Assembly (NCBI GenBank): GCA_038396625.1
Contig: CP121688.1
Coordinates: 3,658,001 to 3,722,000 of the forward strand
DNA length: 64,000 bases
Reading direction: 5' to 3'
Source of the DNA: G038396625 sp038396625
Lineage (GTDB): Bacteria; Bacillota; Clostridia; Peptostreptococcales; Thermotaleaceae
Shown here piece after piece: positions 9,790 to 17,620 of this stretch. Position numbers and translations under genes: made by a program. A model generated the notes under the pieces. It did not search any database. It was given only the letters and a program-made list of their open reading frames with translations, and had not been told where the DNA came from. How positions within the stretch are numbered: position 1 is the stretch's first letter; each line of letters opens with the position of its first letter.

Positions 9790-10173
9790 ATGAAAAAAAC
9801 ATTCATTACATTAACTTTAGGTGCAGCTCTAGCAGTTGCCAGCATGGGTAGCGTTTTTGCAGCAGACACAAATACAGTCCACAGCGCATCAAGCTTTGAG
9901 AGAGGAAATGGCTTTGGTCAATTGTACACTTCCAATCTTTCTGTTGAGGAGTTATTGAAGGAAAAAATGGCTCGCATTGATCAAATGGTTGTTGATGGAA
10001 AAATAACCAAGGAAGAAGGAGAAAATTACAAACAAATTATTTCTGAAAGAATGAGTAACTGTACTACTCCAGGAGAAAATAGAGATAAAAATGAAAGATT
10101 AGGTATTGGTTTTGGCCGTGGTAATGGTCGAAGCAGTGGACGAGGCATGGGCTTCGGAAGAACTGCTAGATAA
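9790..10173 (+). CDS. Small secreted protein, DUF2680-like
   Basis: A 127-residue exported protein of unknown function. Residues 1-25 form a clean Sec signal peptide (MKKTFITLTLGAALAVASMG, then VFAAD with cleavage after AxA). The mature part has a short helical repeat (LLKEKMARIDQMVVDGKITKEE), the pattern found in small clostridial proteins with DUF2680-type motifs. It ends in a glycine/arginine-rich tail (GRGNGRSSGRGMGFGR), which is basic and probably disordered. A strong AAAGGAGATG ribosome site precedes it and a bidirectional terminator follows it. It is on the plus strand inside an otherwise leftward conserved block. The family assignment is from the repeat pattern only. Confidence 0.8.
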   Translation: MKKTFITLTLGAALAVASMGSVFAADTNTVHSASSFERGNGFGQLYTSNLSVEELLKEKMARIDQMVVDGKITKEEGENYKQIISERMSNCTTPGENRDKNERLGIGFGRGNGRSSGRGMGFGRTAR

Positions 10174-10186
10174 GTTTTGCAAATAA

Positions 10187-10245
10187 AAACCTCTCAAGGA
10201 AATCTGCCATAATTCATTGGTAGAGATTCTCTTGAGAGGCTTTTT
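10187..10245. terminator. Bidirectional terminator between the secreted-protein gene and spoVG
   Basis: CCTCTCAAGGAAATCT pairs with AGATTCTCTTGAGAGG. T-rich runs follow on both strands, so it can serve both convergent genes. Confidence 0.85.
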
Positions 10246-10249
10246 GTTT

Positions 10250-10519
10250 TTAATCATCTTGTCCGTCTTTTGCTTTTTCATATTCTGTAAATATCTTTTC
10301 CTGTAGTCTTGTCCTTGTTTCAGAATTAATAGGATGAGCAATATCTCTAAAGTCTCCCTCGCCCATCTTTCTACTAGGCATCGCAATAAATAGTCCATTT
10401 TGTCCTTCGATTATTTTAATATCGTGTACTACAAACTCATTATCAAAAGTTACTGATACAATAGCTTTCATTTTCCCTTCGTCATTGATCTTTCGAATAC
10501 GCACATCAGTAACCTCCAT
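10250..10519 (-). CDS. spoVG: SpoVG regulator (RNA-binding septation protein)
   Basis: Small nucleic-acid-binding regulator that influences asymmetric septation and virulence or cell-wall genes in Firmicutes. The 89 residues start MEVTDVRIRKIN and include FVVHDIKIIEGQNGLFIAMPSRK and the family-diagnostic FRDIAHPINS. GTG codons further upstream (to 10531) stay in frame, but an AGGTGG site lies 8 bases before the ATG at 10519 and the B. subtilis protein starts at the same residue. It follows purR; the yabJ/ridA gene that separates them in B. subtilis is absent. Confidence 0.97.
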   Translation of the reverse strand: MEVTDVRIRKINDEGKMKAIVSVTFDNEFVVHDIKIIEGQNGLFIAMPSRKMGEGDFRDIAHPINSETRTRLQEKIFTEYEKAKDGQDD

Positions 10520-10624
10520 ACTTCTCACCACCTTCCCGGTCCGAACTTATAAGCTGAATAACATATTCTCCAAATTTCTTTGATTTCCTTCTTTTATTGT
10601 TCAAAAATTTAGAAAACATTTTAT

Positions 10625-11440
10625 TTATACTAATTTTTCATTGGGATGTATACAAATTTCACCTTTTTCTTCATCTATTTCTTCTAATATAAGCAAAGGA
10701 ATATAGTTTTGTACCACTTTATTCGTCGGTTCTTTGGTTGCAATCATAACGCCTATTCCTGCTACCTCTGCTTCAAACTCCCTCATCATATCAATCATTC
10801 CTTTAGCCGTTCCACCAGCCTTCATAAAATCATCAATAATAATAACCTTAGCACCGTTTTTGATCGCTCTCTTAGAAATAGACATTGTTTGTATTTTTCC
10901 CGTCGAACCGGATACATAGTTAATACTAACAGTGGAACCTTCCGTAACTTTACTATCTCGTCTTAATATAATTAATGGCACATTCAATGCATTTGCTGTC
11001 ATTAGTGCAATAGGAATACCTTTTGTTTCAACAGTTACAACATAATCTATATTTTCTCCTACAAATTGAGTAGCAAATATCTCTCCTACCTTTCGCACAA
11101 CTCTAGGATCATAAATAATATCTGCCATATATAAAAATTTTCCTGGAATGACTCTATTGGTATCACTAATTTTTCTACAGATTTCTTCTAAAGTCTCTTG
11201 AATTCCTTCTTTGCTGATTAAAGGAATATATTTTACCCCCCCTGCAGCTCCTGAAATAGTTTCTATTCTTCCCAGCTTTAAATCCTCCATAAGTTTCTTC
11301 GCCACCACAATATCTTCACTAATACTTGATTTTGCTGCATTAAATTTGTTGGTGAAATAGCTGAGAGTAAAAATTTCATTTGGATTATCCGAAAGAATTT
11401 TCATTAAAGCTCCTATTCTTCCATTTCTTTTTATCTTCAT
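10625..11440 (-). CDS. purR: Purine operon repressor PurR
   Basis: PRPP-responsive repressor of purine synthesis and salvage genes (Bacillus type, unrelated to E. coli PurR). Residues 1-75 form a winged-helix DNA-binding domain (KSSISEDIVVAKKLM). Residues 80-271 form a phosphoribosyltransferase fold that binds PRPP through IIIDDFMKAGGTAKGM. VTEGSTVSINYVSGS is nearly identical to the B. subtilis protein. The length (271) is normal. Two candidate PurBoxes lie directly upstream, suggesting autoregulation. Confidence 0.97.
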   Translation of the reverse strand: MKIKRNGRIGALMKILSDNPNEIFTLSYFTNKFNAAKSSISEDIVVAKKLMEDLKLGRIETISGAAGGVKYIPLISKEGIQETLEEICRKISDTNRVIPGKFLYMADIIYDPRVVRKVGEIFATQFVGENIDYVVTVETKGIPIALMTANALNVPLIILRRDSKVTEGSTVSINYVSGSTGKIQTMSISKRAIKNGAKVIIIDDFMKAGGTAKGMIDMMREFEAEVAGIGVMIATKEPTNKVVQNYIPLLILEEIDEEKGEICIHPNEKLV

Positions 11441-11453
11441 CTTCCTTACGCCC

Positions 11454-11498
11454 CATTCCGAATATTTTTTAGTACTGTATATAATTTTATTCGGTTTT
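11454..11498. promoter_or_regulatory. Candidate pair of PurBoxes upstream of purR
   Basis: ATTCCGAATATT on the plus strand and AAAACCGAATAAA on the minus strand (revcomp of 11486-11498) are two inverted copies of a CCGAAT core. They resemble the Bacillus PurBox (AWWWCCGAACWWT), each with T in place of C after CCGAA. The gap between the boxes is about 19 bases, close to the 16-17 known in Bacillus. The site overlaps the expected purR promoter region. Confidence 0.5.
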
Positions 11499-11581
11499 TA
11501 AAAATTGTTCAACGGGTATTTTATATTTTTTGCATAATTTTTAAAGAAATATTTTATCTTATCGTTAACAATTCTAATCTT

Positions 11582-11613
11582 CAACTGAATTCAGTTGCAC
11601 TTTATGATATAAT
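11582..11613 (+). promoter_or_regulatory. Palindrome overlapping a likely murC promoter
   Basis: CAACTGAATTCAGTTG (11582-11597) is a perfect 16-bp palindrome. It ends 10 bases before a TATAAT -10 box (11608-11613), so it covers the -35 region. It looks like an operator for an unknown regulator of murC. Confidence 0.45.
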
Positions 11614-11744
11614 TTGACTAGGTTTTTTTGTTATATACTTTAGGTTTATGGAAATATATATAAACATGTATGAATATGGTAATAATAGAAAAAAATGATA
11701 TTTCCTATTAGTGAAATATTTGATTAAAATTAGAGGAGAGATTG

Positions 11745-13142
11745 ATGATGAATTTTGATTTAGATAAACATGAAATAAATCATGTGCATTTTATTGGTAT
11801 TGGCGGTATCAGCATGAGTGCCATTGCTGAGGTTTTAATTAGATTTGGCTACACCGTATCTGGTTCTGATATGAATGCTTCTAAAATAATAGATAAATTA
11901 ATCAAAAAAGGAGCAAAAATTACCATTGGTCACCATGAAAATGCACTACAGCCCTGTGATTTAGTGGTATATACCGCAGCCGTTAAAAACGACAATCCCG
12001 AGCTGATCAAAGCAAGAAAACTAAATATCCCGACTATTGATCGTGCAGAGATGTTAGGTCTACTGATGAAAAAATTTCGTAACAGTATTGCAGTTGCTGG
12101 AACACACGGCAAGACAACAACAACCTCTATGATTTCCCTTATTCTAGAATATAGCCATTTCCAACCAACCATCCTTGTAGGCGGAGAATTAGATGCCATC
12201 GGAGGAAATGTAAAAATTGGTAGTCGTGATTATCTTGTAACAGAAGCATGTGAATACGTAGAAAGCTTTCTAAAATTTTTTCCCACCTTTGGGATCATCT
12301 TAAACATCGAGGCAGATCATCTTGACTACTTTAGAGATATCGAGCATATTATTACGTCTTTTAAAAAATTTGCGCAGCTAATTCCGCAAGATGGTTTTCT
12401 CTTGGCTTTTCACGATGATAAAAATATAGAAAAAATATTGTCTCATGTTCACTGCAATGTGATTACATACGGATCAAGTGCATCGTCTGACTATCGAGCA
12501 GATAATATTATGATCAACGATAAAGGATTTTATGTCTTTGATGTTTTCTTTCAAGATATACAACTGGGTCATTTTTCCTTAAGCATTCCAGGTGAACATA
12601 ATGTATATAATGGTCTGGCTGCCATTGCATGCTGTCATACCATCGGTGTACCTGTTGAAAAAATCATTCAGCATCTCAATAGCTTTACAGGCACCCATAG
12701 AAGATTTGATGTGCTAGGGGTCGTAAACGATATTACTATTGTTGATGACTATGCACATCATCCTACAGAAATCAGAGCAACACTATCTGGCGCTTCTAAG
12801 GTTCCTCATAATAAACTATGGTGCTTATTTCAACCTCATACTTACTCACGAACGAAGGCTTTGCTTTCTGATTTTGCTTCTTCTTTTGGAATTGCCGATG
12901 AAATTATCGTTACAGATATTTATGCAGCTAGAGAAAAAGATACTGGCGAAATACATGCACTAGACTTATGCAAAGAAATAAGCGCTTACAATCAACATGT
13001 ACAATATATAGATCGTTTCGAAAAGATTGTTGACTATGTATATACCCATGCATCACCTGGAGATTTGGTATTAACAATGGGTGCAGGAGATATATATAAA
13101 GCAGGACAATTGCTCATAGAAAAGCTTAAAACAAAAGGTTAA
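11745..13142 (+). CDS. murC: UDP-N-acetylmuramate--L-alanine ligase
   Basis: Adds L-alanine to UDP-MurNAc in the cytoplasmic stage of peptidoglycan synthesis. Visible are the N-terminal Rossmann segment HFIGIGGISMSAIAE, the ATP-binding loop GTHGKTTTTSM, the central-domain NIEADHLDYF and the C-terminal DDYAHHPTEI. At about 465 residues it is full length. Two adjacent ATGs (11745, 11748) lie 6 and 9 bases from GAGGAG; either is possible. It is divergent from purR and ends in a strong terminator that overlaps its stop codon. An intergenic palindrome covers its promoter. Confidence 0.97.
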   Translation: MMNFDLDKHEINHVHFIGIGGISMSAIAEVLIRFGYTVSGSDMNASKIIDKLIKKGAKITIGHHENALQPCDLVVYTAAVKNDNPELIKARKLNIPTIDRAEMLGLLMKKFRNSIAVAGTHGKTTTTSMISLILEYSHFQPTILVGGELDAIGGNVKIGSRDYLVTEACEYVESFLKFFPTFGIILNIEADHLDYFRDIEHIITSFKKFAQLIPQDGFLLAFHDDKNIEKILSHVHCNVITYGSSASSDYRADNIMINDKGFYVFDVFFQDIQLGHFSLSIPGEHNVYNGLAAIACCHTIGVPVEKIIQHLNSFTGTHRRFDVLGVVNDITIVDDYAHHPTEIRATLSGASKVPHNKLWCLFQPHTYSRTKALLSDFASSFGIADEIIVTDIYAAREKDTGEIHALDLCKEISAYNQHVQYIDRFEKIVDYVYTHASPGDLVLTMGAGDIYKAGQLLIEKLKTKG

Positions 13143-13162
13143 GGACTATCCCTTAACCTTTT
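13133..13162. terminator. Terminator after murC
   Basis: AAAAGGTTAAGG / CCTTAACCTTTT is a perfect 12-bp stem with a 6-base loop. It overlaps the murC stop and serves the convergent gene at 13163 as well. Confidence 0.9.
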
Positions 13163-14317
13163 TTATGGAATATTTAGTAAGCTTGTAATCATCTCCCCTA
13201 CTTTCTCACTATAGTAAGTCTTCCCGTTGCAAACAATATAGTGTTCATATATTTTTACCTCTTTTGTATCATTCTCCAAAGTAAAATGTAGGGTGTATAG
13301 CCACTTATCTTCTTGTAAATTTTGTGTAGTCTCTTTTTTCTCCATTTTGCTTAAATATCTTGGTAATTCTATATGATAGTAGGTGTCATCTTCAAAATCA
13401 AATTGATTTTGAGAATCATCTACTACAACCTTTTGCGCGGCTAAAAGATCCTTAAATATATTTTCTTCGCCATTAAATTTTACAGCATATTTTTTTTCTA
13501 CATATTCCCATAAATTTGGATCATATGCATAATAACTATATCCATCAGATGTATCCACTGCCAAAACTTCCTTTGTAACAAGATGTACTTTATACTCTTT
13601 TTTATTTATTTTAATCCTTAGTAAATAGTCTGGATACATATGGGGAATGCCCACCATCTCTTCTTTCTTTAAAGGCTTGGTCAAATGCAGCTTCTCTAGT
13701 AATTCTTTTTTCTCTGCTTCTCTCAATTTCCATTCTTTCCCTTCATCATCTGCACTAATAAATATACTTTTAGGATTCTCAAAAGGTTCAAATGTATTGT
13801 AATTCTTCATATAAATAGACTCAATCTCTTTTTTAAACGCTTTGATTTGGCGTTCCTCTGCCGTAAGTACTTGTATTCCCTTTTGTACATCATCAATCAC
13901 AATATGATCATCATTTATTTTTATCTTAATGTTTTTGTTTTTAATATGAATTGCGTAAACACAATCTTCATAAGCTTCTACTTGTTCCGTATTTTCAAGT
14001 ACAGGGGTTACACTTAAATCTTCTAAATGCCTTAAAATATCTGTCATATCTTTATCTTTTACTTCAATAATATCATTAGAACCCAAATAGCATTCTAAGT
14101 ATACTTCTTCAACATCCTCAAGCACTTCTTGAATAGTAACACTATTATTAATCACTTTTTTACTTTCTGGTTCTGTAAGATTTGCTATTTGTTTTTCTGT
14201 ATCTTCTTTAGCTTGATATTGCTTATGTAAAACAAAAAAACTAACAACACCACTCACTAAGGCAAAAATCAGAAATCCGCTGAAAAGAAGCCCTATATTA
14301 CCTATTCTTTTTTTCAT
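13163..14317 (-). CDS. Membrane-anchored protein of unknown function
   Basis: A 384-residue protein I do not recognise. Residues 5-30 form one hydrophobic helix after a short basic N-terminus (MKKRIGN), so the rest should lie outside the cell as a type II anchored protein. A short linker (about 32-55) precedes an acidic and lysine-rich alpha/beta region, with several IKINDDHIVID- and YKVHLVTKEV-like strand stretches that hint at repeated beta units. An AATAGGAGTG ribosome site precedes the ATG. It lies between murC and an LCP cell-wall ligase gene on the same strand, so a cell-envelope role is likely but unproven. Confidence 0.75.
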   Translation of the reverse strand: MKKRIGNIGLLFSGFLIFALVSGVVSFFVLHKQYQAKEDTEKQIANLTEPESKKVINNSVTIQEVLEDVEEVYLECYLGSNDIIEVKDKDMTDILRHLEDLSVTPVLENTEQVEAYEDCVYAIHIKNKNIKIKINDDHIVIDDVQKGIQVLTAEERQIKAFKKEIESIYMKNYNTFEPFENPKSIFISADDEGKEWKLREAEKKELLEKLHLTKPLKKEEMVGIPHMYPDYLLRIKINKKEYKVHLVTKEVLAVDTSDGYSYYAYDPNLWEYVEKKYAVKFNGEENIFKDLLAAQKVVVDDSQNQFDFEDDTYYHIELPRYLSKMEKKETTQNLQEDKWLYTLHFTLENDTKEVKIYEHYIVCNGKTYYSEKVGEMITSLLNIP

Positions 14318-14476
14318 TCGATTTCACTCCTATTATGAATTTCAATTTCAAGCAATCTGCATATAATATACTTGTGATTTTTCTTGGACTAACAACCTCT
14401 AAAGTATTCTACATGTGTTACTTGAAACCCTTTTATTTTTATCATTTCCATTTTTTTGTACTTTATCCAGCGTTAA

Positions 14477-14506
14477 TAAGCTCCCACTTGTAAATGTGGA
14501 AGCTTA
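14477..14506 (-). terminator. Hairpin downstream of the LCP gene
   Basis: On the minus strand TAAGCTTCCAC / GTGGGAGCTTA pair fully with one T-G wobble, around an 8-base loop. It is about 55 bases past the LCP stop. It could be a weak terminator or an orphan IS200/IS605-type end hairpin. Confidence 0.45.
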
Positions 14507-14561
14507 AATAATCTATATACCGCATTAACTTATAATAAAGTATAATTTCTTTCAAATAGTT

Positions 14562-15533
14562 TTACTCACTTTTTTGTCGATAAATTTCAATCAGTAATTC
14601 TTCTGTTTTATCTCTATCATGTAAGAAATAAGATACCCCATTATATGCAGCTTTTCCAGGAAGAGAATAAGTTGTTACATGATCCTTAGACATCCCCACT
14701 GCGTCTTTTGCCATCATTACAATATCTGTCAACGGCATATCCGTTTTTACATATTTAAAAACGGTATTGGCTACAACAGGAAGTCTAAAACTGAAAACTT
14801 TTTCCAATGCAGCCTTAACGAATTGTTGCTGTGTTTTCATCCGTCCTAAATCTCCATCGGGATAACCTCCTCCATCATTATTTTTGCGAAATCTTAAAAA
14901 TTGAACTGCCTGCTTTCCGTTGAGTACTTGCGTGCCCTTTCTTAAATGGATATGCAAAGGTGGATGATCATACACATCGTCATAATCCATATCCATAGGG
15001 ATGGTAACTTTAACTCCGCCTAAAGAATCTACAATTCTCTCTACCCCTTGATAAGTTACTTTTACATAATAATCAATCGGTACACCTTTTAAAACATCAC
15101 TTACAGCTGCTACAGTTCCTTTTGTACCTTCATCACCATAAACAGCATTTATTTTTTTCTTATCTGCACTTGGGTGACCCTTTCGCTCATAATATGTATC
15201 TCGTGGTATCGACAAAAGGTCCAATTTTTTACTTTTAGGATCAAAGCTGGCAAAAATCATAGTATCGGTTCTAGGTCCTTCCATCCCTAGTAGCAAAATA
15301 TTCGTCCTCTTGCTTTCGTCTATCAATCTCTCTAACTCACTTTTCTTCTCTTGCTCTTCTTCCTCTTTTTCTTTTTCACTATCTACAACATCTACAGACA
15401 TATCACTATCTTCTTTGCCTACAGCTACATGATTGGAGGTATCATAAAATTTTAAAAAAGCCCACATTCCTGCTCCCATGGCTACTACAAAACATAAAAA
15501 AGCAATTGCAAATATTTTAAGAAAAGTTTTCAT
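14562..15533 (-). CDS. LytR-CpsA-Psr (LCP) family cell-wall glycopolymer ligase
   Basis: Attaches teichoic acids or other anionic glycopolymers to peptidoglycan, using lipid-linked precursors on the outer membrane face. Residues 5-27 form an N-terminal transmembrane helix, followed by an acidic, glutamate-rich linker (about 45-70). The LCP domain (about 75-300) has the motifs NILLLGME, RTDTMI with the catalytic Arg and Asp, LLSIPRDT, and the later QFLRFRKNNDG-D-R pyrophosphate-binding segment. Length (323) is usual. Start at AAAGGAGAATGCA-ATG. The gene stands alone, downstream of hutH with a terminator between. Confidence 0.93.
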   Translation of the reverse strand: MKTFLKIFAIAFLCFVVAMGAGMWAFLKFYDTSNHVAVGKEDSDMSVDVVDSEKEKEEEEQEKKSELERLIDESKRTNILLLGMEGPRTDTMIFASFDPKSKKLDLLSIPRDTYYERKGHPSADKKKINAVYGDEGTKGTVAAVSDVLKGVPIDYYVKVTYQGVERIVDSLGGVKVTIPMDMDYDDVYDHPPLHIHLRKGTQVLNGKQAVQFLRFRKNNDGGGYPDGDLGRMKTQQQFVKAALEKVFSFRLPVVANTVFKYVKTDMPLTDIVMMAKDAVGMSKDHVTTYSLPGKAAYNGVSYFLHDRDKTEELLIEIYRQKSE

Positions 15534-15617
15534 TGCATTCTCCTTTCAGCGTTTTCTCTTGCATTTATTGTATCACAATCATTTTACTGAAAAGGTTAAA
15601 AATTTATTACAAATAAA

Positions 15618-15653
15618 AAATATCCTCTTCATTGAAATACTCCAAGGATATTT
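15618..15653 (-). terminator. Terminator after hutH
   Basis: On the minus strand AAATATCCT / AGGATATTT is followed by TTTATTTG, about 60 bases past the hutH stop codon. Confidence 0.75.
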
Positions 15654-15709
15654 AAAGATTAGTTTTTCTTCATAGATTTTTTATTTGCACAGTATATGGC
15701 ATGAATCTT

Positions 15710-17236
15710 TTAATTCAGTTTGCCTATTTTTTCTTCTACAGCGCCTACAATCGTATGGGCTGAAACTAACTCATAGCATCTATGTATATCAATGTAAAGC
15801 ACCTTATCATTTTCTACTGTTTCTACATTTTCTCTTATCTTCTCATAGGCAATACTAGTGCCTTTGCCAAGTTTCTCATGGCCTACAAAGTCTATAGCTT
15901 GTGCCGCTGTCATTAGTTCTATTGCAAATACATTCATAACATTTTCCAAAATGTCCCCAGCCTTCCTTGCGGAAATAGACCCCATACTTACATGATCTTC
16001 TTGATTTGCAGATGTAGGAATTGAGTCAACACATGCAGGATGTGCTAGCACCTTATTTTCAGACACAAGTGCAGCTGCCACATATTGAGGAATCATAAAT
16101 CCAGTATTTAACCCTCCATTTTTTACTAAAAATGCAGGTAGTCCACTTAAATAAGGATTTACCAATCTTTCAATTCTCCGTTCACTCACATTTGCCAGTT
16201 CAGCAATGGCTATTCCTAAAAAATCAAAAGCCAATGCCATCGGCTGTCCATGGAAATTTCCTCCTGATATTACTTCCTTATCATCTGCAAATATTAGGGG
16301 ATTATCCGTTGCCGCATTTAGCTCTGTACTTACTCTTTCTATTACATAATCAATTGCATCTCGACTTGCACCATGAATTTGCGGAATGCATCTTAACGTA
16401 TAGGCATCTTGTACTCTTTTCTCTCCTTGTCTCGTTGTAGACTTACTTCCCTCCAATAATTTTAGCATATTTTCCGCACAACGAAGTTGACCGTTATGTG
16501 GTCTAACTTCATGAACGCGTTTATCATAGGCGTCTATGATTCCATTTAATGCTTCTGCAGTCATTGACGCACTTATATCCGCCAATTTGACAAGCATTTT
16601 GGCATCATAAGCCACCAACGCACCCACCGCCGTCAAAACACATGTTCCATTAATGAGTGCCAAACCTTCCTTTGACACTAATTCCACTGTTTCTATCCCT
16701 GCTCTTTCCATAGCTTCTTTACCAGGCAGGCGTTCTCCTTTATAAAAAGCCTCTCCATCCCCTAACATTACCAAAACAATGTGGGCTAATGGACATAAAT
16801 CTCCACTAGCACCCACTGAACCCTTTTCAGGTACTACTGGATGAACACCTTTATTTAACATTTCAACCAATACATTTAATGTACTTAATCTTATTCCTGA
16901 AAAGCCTTTTGCTAAAGCATTCACTCTCAACAACATCGCTGCCCTTACCACATCTTCAGCATATGGCTTACCAACACCGCAACAATCTGCTACAATTAGA
17001 TTTTTTTGTAACTCCTTCGTTTGATCTTTTGTAATAAAAACATCGCTAAAAAGTCCAAATCCTGTAGTGATTCCATAAATGACTTTTCCATCATCCACAA
17101 GTTCATCTACTACTGCCCTAGATTTATTCACCTTTTCTATCGCGTCTTTGGTAAGTTCAATTTTATAGGCTTTTCTAGCCACATTTACAAGTTCTTCTAA
17201 TGTTAAGCTATTTCCATTGATATAAATCGTTTCCAT
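15710..17236 (-). CDS. hutH: Histidine ammonia-lyase
   Basis: Removes ammonia from L-histidine to give urocanate, the first step of histidine degradation. At 508 residues it is full length. The Ala-Ser-Gly triad that forms the MIO cofactor is at residues 143-145 (GSVGASGDLCPLAH), and the active-site YGITTGFG starts at 54. NPLIF and SGGNFHGQP are also present. The start has a GGGGGT ribosome site (TAGGGGGTAAATCA-ATG). It is the last gene of the hut order hutU-hutI-fchA-ftcD-hutH, but an IS110-family element now separates it from ftcD. Whether it still receives transcripts from the hutU promoter is uncertain. Confidence 0.98.
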   Translation of the reverse strand: METIYINGNSLTLEELVNVARKAYKIELTKDAIEKVNKSRAVVDELVDDGKVIYGITTGFGLFSDVFITKDQTKELQKNLIVADCCGVGKPYAEDVVRAAMLLRVNALAKGFSGIRLSTLNVLVEMLNKGVHPVVPEKGSVGASGDLCPLAHIVLVMLGDGEAFYKGERLPGKEAMERAGIETVELVSKEGLALINGTCVLTAVGALVAYDAKMLVKLADISASMTAEALNGIIDAYDKRVHEVRPHNGQLRCAENMLKLLEGSKSTTRQGEKRVQDAYTLRCIPQIHGASRDAIDYVIERVSTELNAATDNPLIFADDKEVISGGNFHGQPMALAFDFLGIAIAELANVSERRIERLVNPYLSGLPAFLVKNGGLNTGFMIPQYVAAALVSENKVLAHPACVDSIPTSANQEDHVSMGSISARKAGDILENVMNVFAIELMTAAQAIDFVGHEKLGKGTSIAYEKIRENVETVENDKVLYIDIHRCYELVSAHTIVGAVEEKIGKLN

Positions 17237-17262
17237 TGATTTACCCCCTAGTATAATAATGT

Positions 17263-17282
17263 CATAGTCACTAATGACTATG
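17263..17282. repeat. Perfect hairpin upstream of hutH, next to the IS110 end
   Basis: CATAGTCA-ctaa-TGACTATG is an 8-bp perfect inverted repeat with a 4-base loop, starting 27 bases upstream of the hutH start codon. It could be an operator, an old terminator between ftcD and hutH, or the IS target. Confidence 0.5.
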
Positions 17283-17299
17283 CAGTTAATACATTTCTA

Positions 17300-17620
17300 T
17301 AAAAAAACATTTCTATTATTTAGTAACAGAAGAAGGAGTTCTTCCTTCATCAGATGTTACTACTCTATTTAACATGTCTGACGGTTCCTGGTAGACTCTA
17401 GACTTTTCATAATGTATAATCTTCAAGGATAGGATAAAGAATGTACACCCCCTTGGGAAGTCAGTTTCTACTGACCTATACCTACTAAAAAGTCAATTAG
17501 TCCATTCAATGAGGTTTTATGATTAGGCTGGTTGGGAGCCTCAGGCTATACCCGTATCACATGCTAGGTTGTGTACTCATTAGATGGAAATGGATTCCTA
17601 TCGGAAAGGAGCTTTCGCTC
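17300..17620 (+). ncRNA. Candidate bridge RNA region of the IS110 element
   Basis: IS110-group elements are known to encode a structured bridge RNA in the non-coding end before the transposase. This stretch has no gene but several short hairpins: AGTAACA...TGTTACT enclosing AAGGA/TCCTT (about 17320-17361), GTCAG-tttcta-CTGAC (about 17460-17475), and GCCT-c-AGGC near 17537. The call rests on family knowledge plus these hairpins; the guide loops were not resolved. Confidence 0.4.
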
